NCBI RefSeq assembly: GCF_018446385.1
Contig: NC_056000.1
Location: 47,710,722 to 47,774,721 of the forward strand
DNA from: Zingiber officinale
Taxonomy: Eukaryota; Streptophyta; Magnoliopsida; Zingiberales; Zingiberaceae
DNA length: 64,000 nt
Direction: 5' to 3'
Of this stretch, positions 12,563-25,700 are shown piece after piece (position 1 is the stretch's first letter; the number at the start of each line of letters is the position of its first letter). A model generated the notes under the pieces. The model had not been told where the DNA came from. It saw only the letters and a list, made by a program, of their open reading frames with translations, and made no database searches. Made by a program: the position numbers and the translations under genes.

Positions 12563-15500
12563 TGTGATGGGGGCGACGAAAGCCAACGGCTTCTCTTCTG
12601 CCTCTGCTGCTGCTTCTACGCTTGGAGTGGCCTCATCCTTTCTCGATCAGTTCTCTTTATTACCCCCCATCTTTCCTTTTTTTTAATTAGCCGCCGCAAT
12701 TTAAATTGTTTATTTTACTCAATAATTAACAACATGGACTTTATAAGAAAAATAAAAATTAAAAAAAATACGGAGGTGCGAAATAAAACTTTACAGTAAT
12801 CTGTTGGCGAACGGCCTAGCGATCAGCTGGCCAGAACGAGACAGGATCTGACTTCCGCACTGGTCACGATATTAAATGACTTTCACGATTCAATGCCATC
12901 GCCTGCCCATTTGAATTTTGAATGTGATACGGTGAAATTTGAATACGTAATGTACAACTGCTTGTTTGTCCCTAATTTGATAAATTAACGAATGAATTTT
13001 TAAATACGTATTAAAATTATGTCTCTAAAGTCCTACTATATTCGAGGCCTGAATATCAAGCTCAATAACTTCCTTCAATCCTTTTCTTACTGACATAATT
13101 CAATTGAACTAGTTCACTCCGACCCACGTACCTCTAGACTTCTTGGGTCTTATGATCTTTTAATCACATATTATTATTGAGTATCAAAATCAGTTAATGA
13201 TTTTAAAATTAGAGATTTACTATTTAAAACTGCAGGTCGAATTTCTAAATAATTTTAAATATTAATTCATGTGATACAAGTTTAGAATGCTGGGGCCTGT
13301 TTGGGTCGTAGACGGGCGATCGTTAAAGGGAGACAAGGGAAGAGCGGGACCGGTCCGACAACGGGGTCTACCTCGTCACGTGATGGCGCCGTGAAAAAGG
13401 ACTCAAAGATCGAGTCATACATCTACGCGGCTCCACTCCGAGTGGATTTGAACGGAGACAATTATTCTAAAACACCCCTTTCTTTCACCATATAACAATT
13501 AAGCCACTGCTTTTAATTTCTTTTGATGTTTATTTATTTATTTATTCTAAAATGCATCTCATTTTATTTTATTTCTTAAATTATCCTTTCGATTATAACA
13601 AGGAAGCCTGACACATTAATAAAATTACTATCGTATAACTTGAAAATCATGAATTTAAATCACGAAAATAACCTCTTACAATCCGTATTAACAGAAACTT
13701 TGTCGAATCAACCCTCATCCGATAGCTCTTGAGCCGTCGACGAGAGCCCTTGCCGACGATATAGAATTAGTAAAAAGACAGTGCAAATTTATTTGGTGCT
13801 ACTGATCTTTCTCCTACTTTGAACTTTCTAGCTGTAGATGGTGTTCCACTTGACCGGGAGGTACACTAATAAACGACTGCATTGATGCAAAGAAACAGAA
13901 GAGAGAAAGCTCTCTCCTTTTTGAATTCTTTCATGGCTCACCTCTCTTCTAATAATTGCAATTAATGAGTCCTACAACTTCTAGACTCCAAATATTAAAT
14001 TGGAGTGTGGAATTATTTTCATGTTCTATTGAACTGTGCAATGCACTATGAAGGCAGCAATGAATAGGCATCAAATCTAGGTTAGATCACATTGGGTAAA
14101 GGAAACAAGTGGGCAGTGATAGGATCAGGACTGATCTCCGGAAGAAACAAACGGAGTCAATTCCCATTGATTACCTTTTGGCTTTGGCCTTCCGCATACA
14201 ATTCTTTTCTGTTTGTGTGACAGCTCATTTTTCATGATTTCTTATTTTCTATAAAATAATTACAAATAACTTCTCCTTCGTACCAATTTGTATCAATTGT
14301 AATAAAAGATAATTACGTCCCTCTCAAATATTCATCCCATAAAGAAAGATAAATTATAAAATAGACTATATCTTATAGCCGACCACAAGAAGAATTTTTT
14401 TTTTCTGAGTATGTTGCCGCCAAACATTCATAACAATATAGAGGTGAAATACTATTCAATTTAAAATCTAACACCCATTAATAATATATTAGCATGGATT
14501 ATCTAAAGTCCAAATAGATGCTCATAATATATTATTATATTAAAATATTCTAAAATTACTTAAACTTCATTAAAATCATTTTACATAAATCAAATCACCT
14601 AAAAATAACGATTACAATTACTTAAATAACCGCAATATAGTTTTATAGTTAAACCTTAAAATTTAAATCCTAAATACAAAAAAAACACTATTATATCAAA
14701 ATCATGTTTACCAACTTACTTAAAATTATTTAAATTTAATTAAAATCACTTTAAATTAAACAAAATGACTTTAAAACTTTATAGAAAATATTACAATAGT
14801 ATAATAGCACTGAAATAGTATTCTCGAGATATAACATCCGATGAGAAACCCTTTTATTATTTTTTTTAAAAGATATTTTTTTAAAGACAATTTATATAAT
14901 TTGAGAGTCCTAATTTTTATCTAAAAAATAACCCAAAAAATTCTGCTGTCACATCTGTCCTCTTTATTAGGATCTTTAATTGGCTCCGTTCCTATTAGAC
15001 TTCTCTTTCAACACCATGATCTTAGGATATAAAAAGTGCATATTTAATTTTTTTTATAAAAAATCTCAGAGTAAATTCTTAGGTAAGGTTGCTCCAGATA
15101 AACTTTAAACTCTAAGATTAACAAAAAAAATACTAAAGTTTAAATTATAATTTCAGATGCCAAATAACACCAAAATTTAAAGGCCAGAGTTAGATTTAAG
15201 TTTTGTACCTCTTCCTGGTCTTCTTCTCAATGTCTGAGCCAGCTATGGCTCTCAGGTATGCCAGCTTGTGACTTGTATAATCTAACAAAGAGATAGATCG
15301 ATCTTTGAATATTTGTGTAAGAACCATGGAAAAAAGAAAATTGTAATCAGTCAGAGTACAAGTTGGAATTTTGGAGATACACAAACGAAAAATCCACAAT
15401 CGCCTATAAATTATAATAGGAATTGTAATAGGAGGTCTACATTATGAAGGATTTAACATTGTTCAAGAACAAAACCTGCACAACTAATGAGATCCTGGAA

Positions 15501-15701
15501 CCTATGCAAGTAGTATATATATCTTTGGGATCCAATACTACCATATATCAAGTGGATCAGGAGAAACATACACGAAAGGTTCGGGCCTGCCATTGAAAAT
15601 TAGTGCAAACAAGGATTACTTGAATTTAAGTTGCATGGGTGAGACTTGTTAGATCTTCAGAACTCCATTGCAAATTCAGAGCCCATTTTGCCAATGAGAT
15701 T
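12563..15701. other. Intergenic region
   Basis: Holds the 5' flank of the LRR pseudokinase (right of 12562) and the 3' flank of the transporter gene (left of 15702). I see no supported gene. A small open stretch at 13301-13495 has no recognisable domain. Confidence 0.5.
14500..14850. repeat. AT-rich dispersed repeat, inverted copy
   Basis: Contains TTATATCAAAATCATG, ACTTAAAATTATTTAAATTT and similar blocks that are the reverse complement of the repeat at 8815-9400. The two lie on either side of the LRR pseudokinase gene. Confidence 0.45.
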
Positions 15702-18700
15702 CTACTTCCCCTTGATTTTGCAATACGCATAAAATCCAGAGCCCACGAACCCAAGAGCTTGGCCAATAACATTCAACTGGGCAGGGGGACAAAAAGCAGA
15801 ATGGCACTTCATTAATTGAATAAAGGGAAAAGCATTGAAGAGGAAGAAACTTGTTGAATTACCGTATCGAATGGAAGACCACCAAATAACAACCAGCCAA
15901 GTCCTATGGTAAACAGATCCTACAGAAATTTGGAGGTTAACTTCAACACAAGTGCATGAAGAATGCAGGATCGCCAGAAGAGTGTCAAACACAAAAAACC
16001 AACCTTCAGATTGCCGCACATTGTTTGTGTCAAAGCAGAGTTCAAGGTTGTGTTCAAGAAAATGCAGTAGTTCAATAAAAATGCCAAGATACAGGAAAAT
16101 ATCATCACAACCTGCATCATAAATAGAAAATTTCCATTTCGTCATTCTAGCATCCGCCCTGAGGTTTTCTAGTTTGTCAGTGCCACTCTTTTCTTCCACA
16201 TAGTCAAAGACAAAATAGAAAGGAACAACAACAACAAGCCTTATCCCACTAGTTGGGGTCGGCTAAAAAAAAAGGAACACAAAATATTGGGCACACGGGC
16301 AGAAAAGAAATTACCTGAAAACCAAGCGAATAAAGATAGGGAAAATTCATTGTAAGCTCCAAATCACCATGAAGATATGTCCCGAATAACAATACTGGCC
16401 CGCATACAATTCCTGAATATCATAAATATATAAAAATTTAAATTTCAACTGCTGCATAAAATGCTGAATTATTTCAGTCAACTACGGTTCTATCTACACA
16501 ATAGACCCCCCCTCAGGGTATTACCATTACACCACATGAGCCCAAAGCTGTTTAGTCCACTGGATTTTCCTGGGAAAAACATGAAGCTGACTGTCAAGAT
16601 AAATCCAACAAACAATAAAAAGAACAAAAAGAAAATGCAGGTATACCAACGCGGTTTATCGTTGCTAGATAAATTGCAGTTGCCATGTTAGCAATGAAGA
16701 CCATGCCATAGCCATAAAAATCAAAGGATAGGTCTCGAGCTCCAGCAACAAATGCTCCAAGGACAATCATCACAACACTGATAAAACCAATGGTCTAGCC
16801 ATTAAAAATGAAATAAGATTGGAAAACGTAATGATGATATAAATAATCAGCCGGAACCAAGAGTGCACATGTTTATGCATGAAAGGGCATTGCATGGTTG
16901 ATCTTAAAGAACAACCTATGTCACGTATGAGATCCTAAACCCTCAAATTGGGAGTTGGCAAAATTCGCCCTGGGTTCACAATTTTTTTATATTGATTGGT
17001 GATGGTACCCGGGTTATTTCCTGAAGTGACTGTTCAAGAGTAGGACATCTCCGAATATCTTGACCCCAAGCTCAATTCTCGAGCACTGGACATCCCCGAG
17101 CGTTAAGGATTGACATTCCCAAACATTAAAGATTTGGTGTTCCCAAACACCAAATATGGGCTTTAGATGGGCATTCCCGAACATTAATGATTTGGTGTTC
17201 CCAAGCACCAAATGTGAGGTTTAGATGGATATTCCCGAGTAGCTAAGGGTGGGTGTCCAAAGCACTAATGATGGGTATAGAGCTATCAGACGGGTCAACC
17301 CATAGTGGGGTGGGTCGGCCCGTGGCGAGCCAACCATTTGGCGAGACGAGGCAGGACGGATCGGCTCGTCATCTTGGCGGGTTGGGAAATCCCCAACCCA
17401 ACCCAATTCAAGGCGGGTTGCGGGTTAAGCGGGTCAACCCGCGGGCCTATCAAAAATTTTTAAAAAAAAAAAAAGTTTCATATCTTCAACGTTTAACGTT
17501 TTACTTCGGAAAGATTTCATCAATCAAATATATCCAAAAACAAATATTTTAAATGTGAATGTACACAAACAAGTACACATATTTGATAAAAAGTATTATT
17601 TTTATTTCAAAATTATAACAAAGAAAGATAATAAATTGACATAAAACTTAGCTTACATGTTCAACCCGCGGGCCAACTTGTGCGGGTCGCGAGCCTAGGC
17701 GGGTCGGGCCACGACGAGCTTGGATTGATAAAATTTTAACCGAATTTGCATAAATTGTTTAACGAGGCAGGTTAACCCGACGGGCCGAACCCAAATTGAC
17801 AGCCCTAGATGGGTATTCTTGAGCGCTAAGGGTTGGTGTTCCTGAGCACCAAATATAGGCTTCATATGGATATTCCCGAGCACTAAGGATCAATATTCCC
17901 AAACACCGAGTATCATCTTCTGAATCGATTAGCCCGAATACCAAAGTACTTGGCCTAGCCACATCTTAATAGGCCTCATCAAGATCGTTCAGGACTTAAT
18001 CCCAGAGTACTTAATGCTCATCCAACAACAAAGTCTCATTCGAAGACTAGGTGCTCGGGTAAGCTAGTGTTCAGATTTCAACTCCCAGTGACTTACATGG
18101 AGGTTCCCGTTAATGGTGGTCGGATCTGATTCCCTAATCACCTGCCAAGAAATACATGGCATCTTATGTATGGAGAGGCCCATAGTGGTTGTTAGATGGT
18201 TCCCTAATTGCCTTCTAGTGAATACGTGGCATCTTGTGAGTGTAGGGAGCTTTAACAACCATAAGATCTAGTTCCCTTACTGACTCTTACAGGAATGGTG
18301 GGGGAGCATGCAACAGCCTACCTGGAGATGCTTTTCTACAAGTTATATAAGCATGACAGAGGGTAAGGTGAAGGTAGGGTTTTCTTCTCGTGCGCGGAGG
18401 CATCTCTTCTCCATGAAGCTTACCTCCTCCTCCTTCTTCTTGTGTTTTGAGCAAGCTCCATCTTCTACTTGGTGATTGACTTGAGCATCGGACTGCCCGC
18501 ACCAGTAGACCCGACCAAACCTAATGTTCTTTGTCTCTGAAGCCATCGGGTCTCGGATCTAACTTTCAGGAGAGGAGCCCGAGCAAGCAAAAAGTACACC
18601 ATCAATTGGCAATAACTTATCCAATTTTTTTCTAAGAAATTCACAAATCACATAGATAGTGGAGATATTTAGAAGAAGCTAGAGATTTTTAAAAAATAGC

Positions 18701-21561
18701 AAGAAATTAGTTAGATTACATTAGAATTTGGTATAATTCATTAAACTTTTAGTCAAATTGACAACTAAAATAGATGTAATCAAGTAAAAATTGTCAAATT
18801 GAGCTGATTTTAGAAGACAACCTGTAGTCTTCTTTTGATCAACAATGATCCTAAAACTGCCCTTCAACTAAAAACTTTAATGTAATTAGAGACCTCACTA
18901 ATGATTGGATATTAAATAACAATAATTTTATTGAAAAACTAAACAATCAAGATAACCTATATTCTATACTAAAATTAAGATTTTATTATTGACTATAATC
19001 TATTTTTATTATTTATTATTTTTAGATTAATAATTACATAACATTATTTGTATATTTAATTATCAATAATGGGATATATAATGACATAAAATAGACAATC
19101 TTCTTAAAAAAAATTAAAATGTCCATGTTAATCTCATAAAAGAAATAATTTTACATCTTTCATTTTTAAAATTTTTGCAATTCTGATTTCACCAACCCTA
19201 CTGATTCGATGCAATTGATACTTGAATTCTTTGGCTATCCAATCCCGATCCCAATATTTTGATTTTGATAGCTATGCAGTCTCAATCATGAATTAGTAAT
19301 TACTCTAAGTTTGATCTCATAGATTGTCCTAGGTACATTAAAAAATTTGAAACTTGTATCCAGTGATGGAGAAGTCCCAGCTTTAAGAACAAAAAAAAAT
19401 GAAAAAAAAAAAGGAAATAAAAACTAAGTTACCTTCCAATTACGGGATATGTATATTTTTGCCTAGTCAATAGGTACTCCACAATCATTGTAAATACAAC
19501 AGTTGTACGTCTAAGTGTGGTATACATTGGAACATTTACTCCACGTACAGATTCCATTGTAGCCAGCTATACAAAAAAAGAAAGAGTAGATGATACAATT
19601 AGTACCAGGGGATTCAAAAAGATAGACAAGTACATTGTTAAACCATGTAGCTTATGTACCATGTAAAGTAAGTATGCAATAGACAGAGGAAGTGTATGCA
19701 ACATGGTTTGAAGTGGCACAAAGCCTGATTTATGTGATTCACCATTTGCAAAAGAAATAATTCTCCTTCGCCTCATTGCGTAAAGAAGGCATGTTGAACT
19801 GATCATCTGCAAATTACAAAAACTTCATCTGGGAAAAAGAACATAGACTAGAAGGAACACATTCTCGCTAAACTCTCATTACAAGCTGAAATGAAGAGGG
19901 TCCAAATCCAGCCAAAGAAACAATGACTAAGTACAAGAAAAAAAATGGTGCATGAAGACACTCAAATTAAGTTCAACACTAAACCATGCAAAATGAGAAG
20001 TCCATAAGATGCCGTAGTGCAAACTAAATAAAGCATTAGAAGCCCAGCTGCTGAGAAATCTAAGGTTGATAAAAGAAACTAGTTATAAGGTTAATTGAGA
20101 ATAAGATGGATATAGTAAGAGTATGGGGGGTGTCTCATCCTAAAAAATATGGACAATTATTGATCTTTCAGATGGGAGAATCTTGTATTCATTTTCTTAT
20201 AGTTATCAAGCAGTCTCAAGACCAGCCAAGATGATATCATCAACCTACTCTTTCCAGACAGAGAATCTTATATTAAATCTATTCATATTCTCATCAAGCA
20301 ACCTCAAGGTCAGCCAATATGATAACTCTTCTTTTATAGACAATTATTCATTAGATTCCAATTTCCAAAAATATGAGATACTAAAGTCACCTGCAGCCAA
20401 ACATACAGAACTCATGACATACCTGGAAAAGAGTAATAACATTAGCAGAAGGGAAATTATATGAAGATAGAGCTGCTTTATTGAACATAATTAGAAGAAC
20501 TGCGAAACAAGAAAAAAGCAAAATAAGTAGAGATGATAAACAAAAAAGGCAAGAGGTATGAAAATAAAAAATATTACATTGGAAAACAATGTCCTATATA
20601 CTTATCCTTCTTGCGTATTTCTTAACTGTTTATTTTTGTAATTTGTGTTTTGTTTTGCTTCTTGGTCTTTTTCAGAAAGGGTTCATGTTACCAACAAATA
20701 GATTAGTTGTTTTTGGACTTTTGTATATTGATCCAAAATAATTCATCAATGGAAAGCAAATCTATGCTTTTATCCTTCATCAAATAAAAATGCATCTCCT
20801 AAATCAGAAGGAACTCATAGCAATTGAATTCTTCCATGAACCTAGTTGGATTGAACTACTCTAGACGGGCAGTAATATATTTGGCGCCTCACTCATAAGC
20901 AACTTGAAACTTATTTCCTTTACATATCTTCCCAAAAATCTCCAAAGTACTTGCCAGTAAACTTAAACCTAACTCCCTCAAATAATTAGCAAGGAAAAGT
21001 ATGTCTTAATCCAGAACAGAACTTCAGCAAATCAATACTTTGCTAGCATAATATAGTCCAATTTTGTTACACAACTTTACAACAATAAGAAATGAATCCT
21101 TCATTATAATTTACCTGTTTGTGTTTCAGGACTAAGACAATGATTTCCTCTGTATGTGAGATAACTTACTCGAGACTCCTAAAACCACACAATTTTTGTT
21201 GAGCCTCAAATTTATGCATACTAAGAGGATAACTAAAAAGGGTCCATTTTTACCACAGATTGAGAAAAAACAAGGATTCACTAAAATTAACCTACTGAAG
21301 GAGAGTTAAACGTCAAGTATATAAAACCTCCTCCATATACCGAAAATAAAAGATAACATATAAGGCAGAGGAATCCAAGCTCGAACAGAAGAACAGATGA
21401 TAAAAAAGACGAGGACCTGCGCAGGACATGTAGGAGATGGCTGCAAAGGCACCCCGCTTGGTCATGGCCGATCCTCGGAAAACGGGGGCGCTGTCATCCA
21501 CGCCCCGTAATGACGGCGGCGGCGGATCTGACACCGGCAGCAGCACGCTCTTCGGGGGCAT
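15702..21561 (-). CDS. UGNT1: UDP-GlcNAc transporter UGNT1-like (Golgi)
   Basis: Ten exons join in frame to 338 aa: 21417-21561, 20423-20499, 19660-19806, 19433-19566, 16647-16777, 16525-16569, 16315-16412, 16004-16111, 15863-15919, 15702-15776. All introns are GT-AG. Landmarks are GSAMTKRGAFAAISYMSCA, LIMFNKAALSSYNFPSANV, GVNVPMYTTLRRTTVVFTM, GAFVAGARDLSFDFYGYGM, KSSGLNSFGLMWCNG, LNYCIFLNTTLNSALTQTM and VIGQALGFVGSGFYAY. These match, from memory, Arabidopsis At4g32272 (UGNT1), a TPT/EamA-fold nucleotide-sugar transporter that brings UDP-GlcNAc into the Golgi for N-glycan and sphingolipid glycosylation. The protein is hydrophobic throughout, with about ten predicted membrane spans. Length and exon phases are intact. 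Intron 4 is enlarged by repeats and a hAT element. Substrate is inferred from homology. Confidence 0.93.
16223..16265 (-). repeat. Short LINE/SINE-like tail in intron 7
   Basis: AACAACAACAACAAGCC followed by TTATCCCACTAGTTGGGGTC and GGCTA is a widespread plant repeat signature. On the minus strand it ends in a GTTGTT run, like retroposon 3' tails. Only this short piece is seen, in intron 7 of the transporter gene. The class is uncertain. Confidence 0.45.
17030..17905. repeat. About 66-bp tandem array split by a hAT element
   Basis: Units containing ATTCCCGAGCATTAAGGATT and TTCCCAAGCACCAAAT recur at 17030-17269 and resume at 17816-17905. The hAT element at 17278-17807 interrupts the array. 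The unit period is approximate because copies are diverged. Confidence 0.7.
17278..17807. mobile_element. Non-autonomous hAT transposon with 8-bp TSD
   Basis: A 530-bp element with imperfect terminal inverted repeats TAGAGCTATCA (left) and TGACAGCCCTA (right, reading TAGGGCTGTCA inverted). It is flanked by identical 8-bp duplications GATGGGTA at 17270-17277 and 17808-17815. Subterminal GGGTCAACCC and GGGCC motifs are typical of plant hAT elements. No transposase ORF is present. Confidence 0.88.
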
Positions 21562-22717
21562 CTCCCGTGGATGCAGATCTTCAAAGCGGTCTCCCTATCT
21601 CTCTCCTCTGTCGATCTCGGTCCCGTTCTTTAGGAAAGCAAGCGGGAGGAGAGAAGAGGAGAATAAGGTCAGCGCAGAAAATGAACTCGCTCCATCGCTA
21701 CGAGAAGAGAAACTTTCAATTTACCCCTTTTATTATTTTTCTTGTAAAAAGGCACCTAAAATTTTGAATTGTCAAACTGTCTGTTTTAAAATTAGGCAAA
21801 TATTAAAATTAAAAATCCTCTCATTTTATTGAAATAATTTTACTCAAATAATAAAAATAGTTAATAAAACTTTATTTAGATGTCGATAATGTCTATCCAA
21901 TCTTGTGAAAATATAGAGAACATGATCTACGTGATCTTTCCCTAACTGAATCAAACCCAAGTTAAATTTAAAATGAACTAAACTATTAAAACGGTTGTTA
22001 AGTTGAAGTTGATTTCTTTTTCACGAGTTTAATAAATGATTGTCAAGTTTAACTAGATTTCTCGTTCGCGCCATCAACCATTCAAAGATGAAGCAACTAA
22101 TTTTCCACTTGCGACGACACTCGACAATGCTTAGTTTAATAGTTTGAGGTTTGAGGCATGATTAATGAAAATGCATTCCTTAAACAAAATTAATCTCAAC
22201 ATATCTTTATCACCATAATCAGATCACATTAATCCAAACCACTTGAGGCACAAGTACACAATATGATTAACTGTTAGACTGTTCTTTTCCCACTAATTCT
22301 AGATTAACAGACAGATTAACTGCAGCAACTAAAGAATGGAGCAGTTGTAACTAGCAAGTCAAACATGCATCACATAACCAGGTTCTAACACCATATTAAA
22401 ATAAAAATAAAAAATAAAAATAAAAAACTCACATCACATAAGCAACATAATGAAATTCTACCAAGGGAAATTTCTTTCCTACATACAAATAAGACAACAT
22501 ATAAAAGTGAAGTCTGTTGCAGAAACCCCCCTTGGCTTTCTTCTTGTAGACCTACCCCTCTAAAGCTCTTTGGAACTACACACTCCATGACTGCAATGGA
22601 AGAAGGCAGACTGTAAGATTGTTAGCGTTTAGTTAGAAGGTTTGCGGAAATGGTACAGACTCTGCTGTGTACCTCAGTTAGAGGAAAAGGGTTAAGTTCT
22701 GTGCTTGCGATCTTCCT
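21562..22717. other. Transporter 5' flank and TOPLESS 3' flank
   Basis: The GC-rich part at 21562-21690 is the likely 5' leader of the minus-strand transporter gene. The rest is AT-rich promoter DNA and, left of 22718, the TOPLESS 3' UTR. No other gene is seen. Confidence 0.6.
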
Positions 22718-25700
22718 TCACCTCTGCGGTTGATCGGAGTTAGAGGCTCCAGAAGGGGGTGTGATGGACATACTGCTTGCTGACCCATTCTCAGCAGGTG
22801 GATTGGCGCCCCATTTTCCTTCTGATTCTAGCGGCTCTAATACGTAGACACCGCCGTCAGTCATGCCTACGGCAAATTGATTTGGTTCTGATGGATGTGC
22901 AGCGACCACGAGGGGATATACAGTAGTGCTGCCGAAATTAAAAAGAAGATGGTAACCTCAATACAAGTGACAATTAAAAGAACTGAGTATAAATATTGGT
23001 GTAGGACAATAACAGCAACCCTTTGGGATGCTGAGAACAAAGTGATATAAGAAAATTAACAACTTGGTACATATGCCTGCTTAATAATGATTATCGCCTA
23101 GGTCTGTGCAAACTAACAAGTTGCGGCAACAGAATGAAAAAGTACATAACATGAAAGAGTGCAACAGTGTACCTGGCATTGCCAACAAGATAAGCAGCTG
23201 GTAGGACACGACAACGTAGAGTGAGATTGGCAGCATTGAATATACTTATGGTTGCATCTAAGAAGGTAGCATATATCAACTGACTGTCACATGAGAATGT
23301 TGCATGTGAAATGGGGGCAGATCCCTCACGAGGAGACCACTGCGAGAGAAAAAAAGTTCGTTGTAATTGTGTATCAAGACCTATTAGCTATAGCGTTCAC
23401 AATCTGGCACGCACCTGCTTCACACATTCTAATTTAGTAGTTTCATATAAAGCAATCTGAGTTTCATGCACAGCTAGGAAGTGTATTTGATCTTGATGGA
23501 ACTGAACACGTGTATCTGAACTGGCTGGAGGAGTACGCCCGGAAGGAATTTGCAGAAATCTGCTTTTCTGTTTCTCCCATCCATCAGTTCCAAACACACA
23601 AAGCTGCAACGGAAAAGCCAAAATGGAACAGTAAGCATAACAACTAAGAGATTGGACCACATCTCGCATCTCATTATCTATCCACTAAGAGGTTAGACTA
23701 CAGCATGGATCTCATTATCTATCTCCCAGATCCCCATTGAACACAATTCAGAATTGTCAAATTGTATGCATTGTTTATTATTCATAGTAAGAAGAGGGCA
23801 AAAGATAACCTGAGCATCAGCTCCGGATGAGACCAGCACATTCAAAACATTTGAGAAGGCAAGACCAGTAATTCTCTTAGAGTGGCCTCTGAGTTTGCTC
23901 TTGACCTGCATAAGCATGATTCTGTAAGTTACAAGATTCCTTAACCACCTATCACATGCTGATGTAGTAGTGAAATACCTCGTCAACTCGGACATTATAT
24001 ATCTGAATAGTGGAGTCTTCCATTCCTATGGCAATTATATTGTTATCTTGTGGATGAAATGCAAGAACAGTTGCTGCAGGTGGAGGTGACATGAACGTCG
24101 TCATAGTCTGCAGTGAAAAACAAAATGATGAATCCCAAATGTAACTTAAGCTAAATTGTGATGTATGGTCATTGGCTAACCTTAAATGTCATCATGTTGA
24201 ATAGGGATATTTTCCCTCCCGATGCAGACATAACATAAGAATCATTCTTTGAAAGTGCAAAGCAGTGGACTGCTTCTTCAGGATTTGTGTCAGTTATCTC
24301 GTTAGTCATCAATATTCCACTTGGTGGTTGCCACAACTGGGGAGCAACACTTGTTGTTGCCTAAAAAAAGGGTATATAATTAACAAATTGTATAACTTAA
24401 TGTGCAATTTCACAGAAAGGATGACACTTTGACAAAGTGTTTATAATATCCTTCACCTTTCCACTTGAATGACGTTCATTACGAGGCCACTTCCAGAGCA
24501 GGTGAATTGCATTTGATGCTAAAGCCAAGATGGCAACACCAGAATTGGTGTAGATCAGCCTTGAAATCTGCAAAAACAAGATCTAGTCAGGAGACTCAGG
24601 ACCTTCAATTACTTTTTCTTACAAGACATGCAAAACAATTTAACATGAATCTCTAATGGCGAAAGACACTCATCTACCATGTTAATTCCAGCAGTCTGCA
24701 ACTTATGAGAAATAGAGACTTCATTATTCTATTCAGTTATCTCAGTGTAGATAATTTCAAGTAAGCAGCTCTCTCATCAAGCACTAGAAATATAAACAAG
24801 ATGCGTACATAGACATTGAAACACCTGTCACAAACAAATTTTATCATGCAACACATTTAAAGTCAAACACCTGTTAAATGTTGAATCCCTTTTCTGGTCT
24901 GGGTGGATTTCTCAAGCAGAGTCAGATAGACAACAGGTAATAAGGCATTTGGCTGAACTCTTCTTTGCTGTCACTGTTTTTCTGACTTGATAGATGATAT
25001 TTAACTCACTATCAAGAATACATGGTGAGTATTCAATTCTACAAATAACTAAACAATTTTGAGGACAACTGCGTATTCTATAGAAGATCCATCGACCACA
25101 AGTAATAATTATCAACACATGGAATTCCCTGCACATAGTTGTAAATTACTCTTGGATCGTTGATAATCAAAATTGTTTCTTTGGAAGGTTATGTGGGACC
25201 AGGGGTCTCAAAGAGGCTAAATTTTATTAAAAACTGAGATGATTTAAATTAGGGGAGATGGGGGAATCCCTTTTATAGGCCCAACAACAATACCAGGCTC
25301 CTAAAATAGTCTAACTAGGTTAGAAACTAAAATTTTACCAGTCTGCTATGGCTAGTAAAAGGAAGATTTATAAAACTAATCATTGTTATCGCTTCATTAA
25401 AAGGGGATTTATGATACTGATCCTATATAGTTGGGACATTATGGCTTGTTCTATACTTGCTTGAAGTAGGAATGGTCTCCATTGTAGAAAAGGGAAAATA
25501 GAAGTGAAAGAGTTCCAGCTTGGATACTGCTCATATGGATCCTTTTGCATTAGTAGAACCTTTTGCATTAGTAGAATCTTATTTTTTGGTTATGACGATA
25601 TAAAATGGTACTTTCTAACAATTGCCGGCAATAAAAGTGTAAAATACGATAATTAAATAATAAGTGCTATTAGAGAAATAACCTTATAGAATTTTCTAAA

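Larger units (their letters stand above)
16778..19432 (-). other. Enlarged intron 4 of the transporter gene
   Basis: 2.65 kb between exons 5 and 4. It holds the 66-bp array and hAT element described separately. The rest (18000-19432) has no coding motif. GT-AG ends are intact and exon phase is preserved. Confidence 0.8.

Noticed and set aside
13301-13495. Small ORF in the intergenic region
   Set aside because: Basic, low-complexity translation with no recognisable domain, start context or splice partner.
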